A DNA stretch of 49,477 nucleotides from Butyrivibrio sp. INlla16 (GTDB taxonomy: Bacteria > Bacillota > Clostridia > Lachnospirales > Lachnospiraceae), in NCBI RefSeq assembly GCF_900104155.1, contig NZ_FMYB01000033.1, forward strand, positions 1 through 49,477. The letters are read 5' to 3'. Below the pieces are notes generated by a model. The model made no database searches. It saw nothing but the letters and a program-made list of their open reading frames with translations, and was not told the DNA's origin. Made by a program: the position numbers and the translations under genes. This document shows positions 44,298-49,477 of this stretch, piece by piece. Positions within the stretch are counted from its first letter, which is position 1; every line of letters begins with the position of its first letter.

Positions 44298-45035
44298 ATG
44301 AATTACAACGTAAACATAAACGGAATAGACGTGCAAGCAAGTTACAGTGAAGGATCCTTGCGCGAAATATTCATCCCTTTATTATCAGACCTAACTTCAT
44401 TACAAAAAAAGAAGAACAGGCGAATCCTTGTCCTTCTGGCAGCACCTCCCGGAGCCGGGAAGAGCACATTGTGCAGTTTTTTGCAGAGTTTGTCTGAGCA
44501 AAATGAGGAATATACCGATATTCAGGCGATAGGAATGGACGGTTTTCACAGATACCAGGACTATCTCCTGACACATAACACTATTCGGGACGGTAAGGAA
44601 ATTCGCATGGTCGATATCAAGGGAGCACCGATAACCTTTGATTTGGACCTACTTACAGCGCGCATAAAGGATGTCGTCAGCAAGGAAAAAGTAGGCTGGC
44701 CCACTTATGACAGGCACCTTCACAATCCGACAGATAATGCGATTAAAGTAGAGAAAAACATCGTACTTCTCGAGGGCAACTATCTTCTGCTTGATGAGGA
44801 TGGATGGCGAGAGATTAAGACTTATGCCGATTACACAATCTCTATCACTGCAGATGAAAATATGCTGCGTGACAGACTTGTGGACAGAAAGGTTAAGAGC
44901 GGCAATACACTTGAAGTAGCAGAAAAATTTGTGGACTTTAGCGACATGGCTAATGTCCGTCTGTGCCTTTTAAAGACCATGAAGGCCGATCTGGAGCTTA
45001 TAGTAGACGAAAATGGGGATTATCAGCGCAGCTGA
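44298..45035 (+). CDS. P-loop kinase of the uridine/pantothenate kinase group
   Basis: 245 residues, 12 bases after clpA, possibly co-transcribed. The P-loop is LLAAPPGAGKST at about residue 50; AIGMDGFHRYQDYL, then PTYDRHLHNPTD and LLEGNYLLLDEDGW, are the marks of the phosphoribulokinase/uridine kinase superfamily branch similar to Escherichia coli YggC. Members phosphorylate small sugars, nucleosides or vitamins; the substrate here is unknown. The end of the frame folds into a terminator hairpin. The minus-strand peptide gene at 45023 overlaps its last 13 bases. Confidence 0.8.
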   Translation: MNYNVNINGIDVQASYSEGSLREIFIPLLSDLTSLQKKKNRRILVLLAAPPGAGKSTLCSFLQSLSEQNEEYTDIQAIGMDGFHRYQDYLLTHNTIRDGKEIRMVDIKGAPITFDLDLLTARIKDVVSKEKVGWPTYDRHLHNPTDNAIKVEKNIVLLEGNYLLLDEDGWREIKTYADYTISITADENMLRDRLVDRKVKSGNTLEVAEKFVDFSDMANVRLCLLKTMKADLELIVDENGDYQRS

Positions 45036-45047
45036 TTCCCCATTTTT
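45015..45047 (+). terminator. Terminator at the end of the kinase gene
   Basis: GGGGAttATCAGC pairs with GCTGATTCCCC (ending 45041), two bases bulged, three-base loop, then ATTTTTG. It includes the stop codon of the kinase gene and probably ends the KtrBA-SDR-ClpSA-kinase transcript. Confidence 0.7.
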
Positions 45048-45076
45048 GATTCGATCATCTCAATAATATAATCCAT
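45023..45076 (-). CDS. Tiny peptide gene 2 (17 codons)
   Basis: On the minus strand, AAAGGAG lies 8 bases before an ATG at 45076, which opens MDYIIEMIESKMGNQLR and stops at TGA. The peptide is amphipathic, with hydrophobic I, M, Y on one face and charged residues on the other. It follows tiny gene 1 after 32 bases, in the same direction. A 17-codon frame could arise by chance; the strong and well-spaced ribosome binding site is what makes it worth listing. It overlaps the end of the kinase gene on the other strand. The function is unknown. Confidence 0.4.
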   Translation of the reverse strand: MDYIIEMIESKMGNQLR

Positions 45077-45108
45077 GGTAAATTCTCCTTTATAATTTAA
45101 ATGTTCTA

Positions 45109-45186
45109 TTATCTTCCGCAAGGGCAGGTGATGTATCTCTTAATGTGAATTCCGAATAAGTTAAGAATGTTAATAATCATTGTCAT
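45109..45186 (-). CDS. Tiny peptide gene 1 (25 codons), Cys-Pro-Cys end
   Basis: On the minus strand, AAGGAGGT lies 6 bases before ATG 45186. The frame reads MTMIINILNLFGIHIK, then RYITCPCGR and TAA. The first 14 residues are hydrophobic or amphipathic, and the end is basic with a CPC motif. An extended -10 promoter lies about 50 bases upstream (45242-45250) with an inverted repeat overlapping it. The shape would fit a membrane-active peptide, a signalling peptide or a leader peptide. No AgrB-like processing gene or peptide receptor is nearby. I do not recognise the family; the case rests on promoter, ribosome binding site and context. Confidence 0.5.
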   Translation of the reverse strand: MTMIINILNLFGIHIKRYITCPCGR

Positions 45187-45241
45187 GGTGATTACCTCCT
45201 TCTATGTGAAACTCATTAGCTGTCTTCCTTTTGTTGAGTTA

Positions 45242-45278
45242 ATCATATCAGTGTGAACATCACAGAATTATCACACTG
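45242..45278 (-). promoter_or_regulatory. Extended -10 promoter and overlapping dyad operator
   Basis: On the minus strand TGATATGAT (45250 to 45242) is an extended -10 element for the tiny peptide genes. Just upstream, CAGTGTGA (45249-45256) and TCACACTG (45271-45278) form a perfect inverted repeat, and inside it TGTGA-aca-TCACA (45252-45264) forms another, so TGTGA/TCACA half-sites occur three times. This looks like a regulator-binding site that could also affect the + strand gene at 45371, whose probable -10 TATAAT is at 45320-45325. Confidence 0.5.
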
Positions 45279-45370
45279 AGGAAAACTTACATTTTCTTTT
45301 TGATGCCGGAAGTTTGCGATATAATATTCTTATGCTGAAACGATTCTCGCAATAAGAGAGGAGTCCGTAT

Positions 45371-46021
45371 ATGAATAAGCAGCCGGCGTCAAATTCGATT
45401 CCCAAAAGGTTAATTGTTATTCTTGTATCTTCATTGTTTTTAATTATTTTGAAATCTCAGAATGTTTATGCAGCAGGCACATTTACCTTTAATGGGATTG
45501 ATTATGAGGTTTTAGAAGAAGCCGTAGATAATAAAGCCGGAAAATGCATTGTAATCGGTGCGGCAAACCACAATATTAAAAAGTTGGTAATTCCATGTCT
45601 TGCCGGTCCTGCTCTGGGTCAGGATTATGAGATTATCGGAATAAAAGAAGGCGCCTTCAAGAATTACAAAAAACTAAAATCTGTTTCGGATGAGGCTGAC
45701 TGTAGTCTTGAATACATTGCAAATGATTGCTTTAAGGGCTGCAAGAATCTTCGATACGTGTATTTTGAATCGCTTACGTTAAGAAAAATAGGTAAAAATG
45801 CTTTTAAAGGATGTAAGAAGCTGGAGTGCTTCGATGTTTACAGTCAGCTGCTTAAAAAGAATTCCTTTGGAAAGAATTCTTTTTCGGGTACAAAAAAGGG
45901 GCTGCTTGTCAGGAACCCTAAACTAAAAACAGCAAAGAAATACGCAGGCTACATGAAAAAACAGGGTGCTACTAATCCCAAGGGGGCTTTAGCTTTGCCT
46001 GATCCGGGAGACGATGATTAA
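45371..46021 (+). CDS. Secreted BspA-like leucine-rich repeat protein
   Basis: 216 residues, start supported by AGAGAGGAG. The signal peptide has a basic start, the hydrophobic stretch RLIVILVSSLFLIILKS and a cleavage site near VYAAG (about residue 34). LRR_5/BspA repeats follow: IIGIKEGAFKNYKKLKSV, YIANDCFKGCKNLRYVYF and KIGKNAFKGCKKLECFDV. The C-terminus is basic and ends in PDPGDDD. Such proteins are exported and often adhesive. It is related in style to the protein at 206. The peptide genes diverge from its promoter region. Confidence 0.85.
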   Translation: MNKQPASNSIPKRLIVILVSSLFLIILKSQNVYAAGTFTFNGIDYEVLEEAVDNKAGKCIVIGAANHNIKKLVIPCLAGPALGQDYEIIGIKEGAFKNYKKLKSVSDEADCSLEYIANDCFKGCKNLRYVYFESLTLRKIGKNAFKGCKKLECFDVYSQLLKKNSFGKNSFSGTKKGLLVRNPKLKTAKKYAGYMKKQGATNPKGALALPDPGDDD

Positions 46022-46036
46022 AATTCCGGAATTTTA
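46019..46036. promoter_or_regulatory. 18-base perfect palindrome before the dehydrogenase gene
   Basis: TAAAATTCCGGAATTTTA is a perfect palindrome. It overlaps a possible -35 (TTTACC, 17-base spacer, TATACC) for the gene at 46085, so it may be an operator for a dimeric regulator. It has no loop, so it is not a good terminator. Confidence 0.35.
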
Positions 46037-46084
46037 CCTAAATCGATATTTTTACTATACCTTGTTGAGAAGGAGATACATCAT

Positions 46085-47275
46085 ATGAGTTCAGTTCAAA
46101 AGTTTAAAAAAGTTAAAACTGCTGTCATCGGTTGTGGGATGATTAGCGACATTTATATCCGCAATCTGAAGGAGATGTTTGACATCATCGATCTTGTGGC
46201 AATAGCAAATCGCTCGATGAATGGCGCAAAAGCCAAGGCTGAGAAATTCGGTATAGCCAGAGTTATGACTATAGATGAGGTTGCTGCATCTGACGACATT
46301 GAGCTTGTTGTGAATCTGACACCTGCTGATGTTCACTATGAGATAGTAAAGCAGATGCTTGAAGCAGGGAAGCATGTCTACACTGAGAAGATGTTTACCA
46401 CAAGCCTCGAGGAAGCTGAGGAACTTATAAAAATATCAGAAGAAAAAAATCTGATGATAGCGGTAGCGCCTGATACGGTTTTAGGTGCCGGAATTCAGAC
46501 CGCCAGAAACTATCTTGACTCCGGGATCATAGGAGAGATAACAAGCGGATTTGTCAGTGTCAACCGTGACCAATGCCTGATGTCTGAGCTTTTCAGATTT
46601 TTGCAGCAGGAAGGTGGTGCTATTCCTTATGATGCAGGAATATACTATGTTGGTGCGCTTATTGCACTCCTTGGAAGTGTGAAAAGAGTTACAGGCTTCG
46701 GAGCACCGGCCCTGATGCATGATAAGCAGCTCTTATATGTCAAAGGTAATCCGGATTCCTGGCAGATCCCCGGAACAAATGTACTTTGCGGAGCGCTGGA
46801 ATTTGAGAACGGCGTGCTTGTATCACTTCATTTTAACGGAAATAATGTTGGCGGAGAGAAGACCAGATTCGAATTATTCGGAACGAGGGGCAACATGGAA
46901 ATAGGTGATCCCAATAAGTTTGACGGTGAGGTTATCATATCACTCCCTGAAAACGAGCCGATAAAAATGCCCTTCACTCATGGCTTTGATGGTAAAAATA
47001 TGGTTGGAGAGCCTATGCCTTTTGACGGCTACGGTCACCGCGGAGTGGGCGTTGCTGAGCTTGCTTATGCCATCAGACAGGGAAGAAAGAACAGACTTAG
47101 CAAGGAATATGGTTATCACTGTATGGAGGTTTTGCTTGGACTTGATGAATCCATCAGAACGGGCAAAATCTATGAACTGAAATCAAGAGCGGAGGTTACG
47201 CCATTAAAGCCGGGGTACTATTCCTCTATGTTTGGAGGGCAGGTGAGAGCTGATGCGGAACTGTCGCTTATATAA
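46085..47275 (+). CDS. Gfo/Idh/MocA family dehydrogenase
   Basis: 396 residues with AAGGAG before the ATG. The N-terminal Rossmann fold carries KTAVIGCGMISDIYIRNLKE and the family's EKM variant (HVYTEKMFTTSLEEAEEL) of the usual EKP motif. The C-terminal alpha/beta domain has GGAIPYDAGIYYVGALIALLG, where Asp and Tyr stand in for the usual GG..D..H catalytic region. It oxidises or reduces a sugar or inositol derivative with NAD(P)H in the cytoplasm. The substrate is unknown. The gene has its own possible promoter. Confidence 0.88.
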   Translation: MSSVQKFKKVKTAVIGCGMISDIYIRNLKEMFDIIDLVAIANRSMNGAKAKAEKFGIARVMTIDEVAASDDIELVVNLTPADVHYEIVKQMLEAGKHVYTEKMFTTSLEEAEELIKISEEKNLMIAVAPDTVLGAGIQTARNYLDSGIIGEITSGFVSVNRDQCLMSELFRFLQQEGGAIPYDAGIYYVGALIALLGSVKRVTGFGAPALMHDKQLLYVKGNPDSWQIPGTNVLCGALEFENGVLVSLHFNGNNVGGEKTRFELFGTRGNMEIGDPNKFDGEVIISLPENEPIKMPFTHGFDGKNMVGEPMPFDGYGHRGVGVAELAYAIRQGRKNRLSKEYGYHCMEVLLGLDESIRTGKIYELKSRAEVTPLKPGYYSSMFGGQVRADAELSLI

Positions 47276-47325
47276 AAGGCAGCATATATCTGGAAAAATA
47301 CTATGGAGCGGGCAGGGATAATCTG

Positions 47326-47583
47326 ATGAACTACACTTACTTGGTCGAATGCGCTGATGGGTCTTTATACTGCGGCTGGACTAATGATCTGGAAAAGCGA
47401 ATCGCCGATCATAATGCCGGAAAAGGCGCAAAATATACAAAACCCAGACTTCCGGTGAAGCTCGTGTATTATGAGACTTTTGACACAAAAGAAGAAGCCA
47501 TGAGCAGAGAGTGGCATATTAAACATTTGCGCAGAAATGAGAAACTGAAGCTGATAAACTGCACCATGACCGATAAAAAATAG
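47326..47583 (+). CDS. GIY-YIG domain protein (UPF0213/YhbQ type)
   Basis: 85 residues, just one GIY-YIG domain. The motif reads YTYLVECADGSLYCGWTND, followed by EKRIADHNAGKGAKYTKPRLPVKLVYYE and the later catalytic Glu region EEAMSREWHIKHLRR. Members of this small family are putative endonucleases with a proposed role in DNA or RNA repair; activity has been little studied. It lies 50 bases after the dehydrogenase and 24 before the PrsW-like gene. Confidence 0.88.
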   Translation: MNYTYLVECADGSLYCGWTNDLEKRIADHNAGKGAKYTKPRLPVKLVYYETFDTKEEAMSREWHIKHLRRNEKLKLINCTMTDKK

Positions 47584-47607
47584 TTCTTTAGGGGAGAGGA
47601 GTCAGAC

Positions 47608-48573
47608 GTGTACTGTACTAATTGTGGAAGTGAGATACAACCCGGACAAAAGTTTTGCGGCAACTGCGGAGCTGCTACGCAAAATTCGAACTTGTCGGTG
47701 CAAAACCCGAGTCTACATGTGCAAAATTCAAGTCCGTCAGTGCAAAATCCGAGCATAACGGAACAGAAGGACACATTCTATGTTCGAAAGCTCCCTATGG
47801 TTATGATAGTCGTCCTGACTTTAAGTCTGATTTTTACTTCCCTTGTCATGGGAGCCGGCAGCATGACGCTGGCAATGCTTCTATCATGTGCGCAGGGGAT
47901 TATATTGATATTTCTTATATACAAACTGGACAGCATCGAACCTGAACCGATACCGCTTCTTATCAAGCTGTTTCTATTCGGAGCTATTCCGCTTCCGATT
48001 GTTGTAACTATAATTGAGTCGGGAATTCAATATGTTGTGGATATATTAACTCCTCAGGGATCTCTGATTAACAGCGTCCTGGTAGCATTTCTGGTTGCGG
48101 CTTTTTCGGAAGAAATTTGTAAATATGCTGTATTGAAGAAGCTGACCTGGAAACATCCTGCATTTAACTACCGCTTTGACGGAGTGGTTTATTCGACCAC
48201 CGTAGCTATAGGCTTCGAGGTTGTTGAGAATCTTTTATATCTCTTTACTTCCGATGCCGGAACAGCGTATCTGAGGGCAGCTTTTCCCGGCCACTGTATC
48301 TTCGGAATTTACATGGGTTATTACTACGGACAGGCCAAGAGCCTCGAACTTAGCGGCGACGAAAGCGCAGCAAAGCAGATGAGGACAAAAGGCGTCCTTA
48401 TTGCAATGCTTATTCATGGTATCTACGATACCGTAGCTATTTCATGCAGCGCATCAGAAGATGGATTGTTTATCTTGTCCGGTATGCTTGTGCTTGTTGT
48501 GATAATGTGCGTTTTAAACGTTAATGCCTATAAAAACATCAAGAAATATGCGCATGAAGACAGACCGGTGTGA
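47608..48573 (+). CDS. PrsW-like intramembrane protease with N-terminal zinc ribbon
   Basis: 321 residues from GTG 47608 with GAGAGGAG ahead. Residues 1-25 are a zinc ribbon (C3, C6, C17, C20: YCTNCGSEIQPG). Then comes a short Ser/Asn-rich linker in which VQNxS is repeated three or four times. About seven membrane helices make up the rest, with PrsW family motifs: AAFSEEICKYAVLKKL (EExxK), FDGVVYSTTVAIGFEVVENLLY, HCIFGIYMGYY and LIHGIYD. The acidic and histidine residues form the metal site of this CAAX-protease-like superfamily. PrsW of Bacillus subtilis cleaves anti-sigma factor RsiW; the target here is unknown. Confidence 0.88.
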   Translation: MYCTNCGSEIQPGQKFCGNCGAATQNSNLSVQNPSLHVQNSSPSVQNPSITEQKDTFYVRKLPMVMIVVLTLSLIFTSLVMGAGSMTLAMLLSCAQGIILIFLIYKLDSIEPEPIPLLIKLFLFGAIPLPIVVTIIESGIQYVVDILTPQGSLINSVLVAFLVAAFSEEICKYAVLKKLTWKHPAFNYRFDGVVYSTTVAIGFEVVENLLYLFTSDAGTAYLRAAFPGHCIFGIYMGYYYGQAKSLELSGDESAAKQMRTKGVLIAMLIHGIYDTVAISCSASEDGLFILSGMLVLVVIMCVLNVNAYKNIKKYAHEDRPV

Positions 48574-48592
48574 ATACTGATATTATGTTATC

Positions 48593-49174
48593 CTAACTTT
48601 TATCGGTCTTGATCTTTTTTACTTTTGTCCAGCTTCCAACATTTTTTACACCGGATACATTCTTTATGGTTCGCATCTTAACATAATAAGTCTTTTTGCT
48701 CTTTAAGCCTTTTACGGTTAAGCAGTCTTTGCTTTTTTTTACGGTCTTTTTAATTGTGTCTTTTTCTGAAAAGCTTTTATTTGTACATATCCATATTTCA
48801 ATTTTATCCGCCTTTTTGAGATCTTTTTTGCTTAATTTACTCCATTTTACAGTTACGCTTTTACTGGTTGCGGATAACTTTGGCTTTGATATTTTTGGTA
48901 GTTTATTATTTTGTTTTTCTGTTATGACAGGTTTTTCTTCTTCCGGGGGTGCTGTTTTTTCTTCTTCCTGAGGAGTGGTTTTCCCTTCGGCCGGTGCTGC
49001 TTTTATTTCGGCGGAGACATATTCGGGGGCTGTATCATTATATTCTTCATTTCCGACACACTTATACCAAACCAGATAAGTGCCTACTTCAACAGCCGTT
49101 GGAATAGATGTTGAATATGAAGCCTCTGATGGTGGATCATTGGAATTGGATCCCAATGCATAATAAAGAGTTAC
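48593..49174 (-). pseudogene. C-terminal part of a surface protein, cut by an IS element
   Basis: The readable frame has no plausible start: a TTG at 49156 is available, but the reading continues upstream as TLYYALGSN, the standard start of a Lachnospiraceae extracellular repeat (LYYALGxN..STSIPTAVEVGTYLVWYKCVG). It stops exactly where IS66-like sequence begins, near 49171-49175. After this partial repeat come a Pro/Glu-rich linker (TTPQEEEKTAPPEEEKP) and a lysine-rich Fn3-like domain (KPKLSATSKSVTVKWSKLSK, then TYYVKMRTIKNVSG) similar to the protein at 6536. The 5' part must lie beyond the insertion or be lost. It is probably no longer expressed. Confidence 0.8.
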
Positions 49175-49206
49175 TATTCACGGTCTAAATACTTTTGGAC
49201 ATGACA

Positions 49207-49235
49207 AATCAGCGTACTTAATCAGCACGCTGATT
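49207..49235. repeat. Hairpin in the IS terminus
   Basis: AATCAGCGT (49207-49215) and ACGCTGATT (49227-49235) pair perfectly; the loop contains a further AATCAGC. It may act as a terminator-like or transposase-recognition structure between the transposase stop and the element end. Confidence 0.55.
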
Positions 49236-49256
49236 CGCTATTAAGTTTCAGTATGA

Positions 49257-49475
49257 TTATTTCTGTGAAGAGAAGATTTCCTCCACAGTATAAGGTTTAC
49301 CATTGCATAGCCTGGACAGAGCTTCTATTTCATTTATCCCGTTACGACGGCATGTTTCGATATATGTCCTTATAAGGGCGTAATTATCCGCGGTATCAGT
49401 AGATGCAAACTGACCTGATACCTTCATTTTGGTTTTGATTCCTCTGAGTGATCTTTCCGACAGATTATTCGTTGT
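49257..49475 (-). CDS. IS66-family transposase, C-terminal 72 residues (partial)
   Basis: The last 72 codons of a transposase running in from outside the window. It reads TNNLSERSLRGIKTKMKVSG, then FASTDTADNYALIRTYIETCRRNG, and closes with NEIEALSRLCNGK and TVEEIFSSQK. The N-x-x-SERSLR-x-K-K-K-SG pattern with its Glu is the C-terminal DDE region of the IS66 TnpC transposase, with the final catalytic Glu in LSERSLR. The frame is intact as far as it can be seen, so the element could be active if the rest is complete. Confidence 0.85.
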   Translation of the reverse strand, partial: TTNNLSERSLRGIKTKMKVSGQFASTDTADNYALIRTYIETCRRNGINEIEALSRLCNGKPYTVEEIFSSQK

Positions 49476-49477
49476 AG

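Larger units (their letters stand above)
49171..49477 (-). mobile_element. IS66-family insertion element, 3' end
   Basis: The end of an insertion sequence enters the window from the right. Its outer end is at or near GTTACTATTCACGGTC on the + strand. It carries the transposase tail at 49257-49475 and an end hairpin at 49207-49235. Family assignment comes from the transposase. The other end and the target duplication lie outside the window. Confidence 0.75.

Noticed and set aside
45109..45186. The 25-codon peptide as an AgrD-type autoinducer precursor
   Set aside because: It has no acidic C-terminal tail after the cysteine region and no AgrB-like gene is nearby; I leave the function open.
45249..45278. 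The TGTGA/TCACA repeat as a classical CRP site
   Set aside because: The half-site spacing is 3 or 14 bases, not 6, and the organism is not expected to use Escherichia coli-type CRP.

Overview
The window looks like chromosome from a gut or rumen member of the Lachnospiraceae (Butyrivibrio, Pseudobutyrivibrio or Roseburia type). This rests on moderately AT-rich DNA, strong AGGAGG ribosome binding sites, secreted lysine-rich BspA-like and Fn3-like proteins, a tryptophan T-box, a GlpP-controlled glycerol operon and class B sortase. The genus is an inference from gene style; no rRNA or tRNA gene is visible. Almost all genes lie on the + strand.

Layout. 1-8.5 kb: surface and envelope genes (a BspA-like secreted protein, a Wzy/O-antigen-ligase-like polymerase, a membrane GGDEF protein with a decayed EAL domain, a membrane glycosyltransferase, an Fn3-like secreted protein and a transglutaminase-like secreted protein). 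8.7-11 kb: Nudix hydrolase, a secreted serpin and a small unknown protein. 11.2-17.7 kb: a glycerol operon glpP-glpK-glpF followed by a soluble three-part glycerol-3-phosphate oxidising module (GlpA-like flavoprotein with [2Fe-2S] tail, FAD/NAD oxidoreductase, DUF1667 Cys protein), with hairpins suited to GlpP antitermination. 17.8-23.4 kb: a PhnD-PhnC-PhnE-PhnE type ABC importer plus a cytoplasmic 5'-nucleotidase-like enzyme. 23.6-27 kb: a FIST sensor, a soluble methyl-accepting signalling protein and a MATE exporter in one overlapping unit. 28-35.2 kb: a complete tryptophan operon in the order trpD-C-F-B-A-E-G, controlled by a T-box with a UGG specifier. 35.4-38.9 kb: sortase B, a tandem flavodoxin protein and an AEC transporter. 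38.9-45 kb: KtrB-KtrA potassium uptake, an SDR enzyme, ClpS-ClpA and a P-loop kinase. 45-49.5 kb: two tiny peptide genes on the minus strand, a BspA-like protein, a Gfo/Idh/MocA dehydrogenase, a GIY-YIG protein, a PrsW-like protease, and a surface-protein gene cut by an IS66-family element that runs off the window.

The most interesting non-gene signal is a structured intergenic repeat (CCTTCCCC..GGGGAAGG hairpin, a second stem with GAA loop, then GGATGAGGGG). It occurs six times between 19.0 and 33.2 kb, always in the orientation of transcription, and most copies end a few bases before a start codon. The stems differ between copies by compensating changes, so the structure seems to be kept. 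The closing GAGGGG can serve as the ribosome binding site, and its ATG opens a very short frame that ends on, or one base before, the start codons of trpF, trpB and trpE. A second candidate is the pair of 25- and 17-codon peptide genes at 45.0-45.2 kb, each with a strong ribosome binding site, behind an extended -10 promoter overlapped by an inverted repeat.
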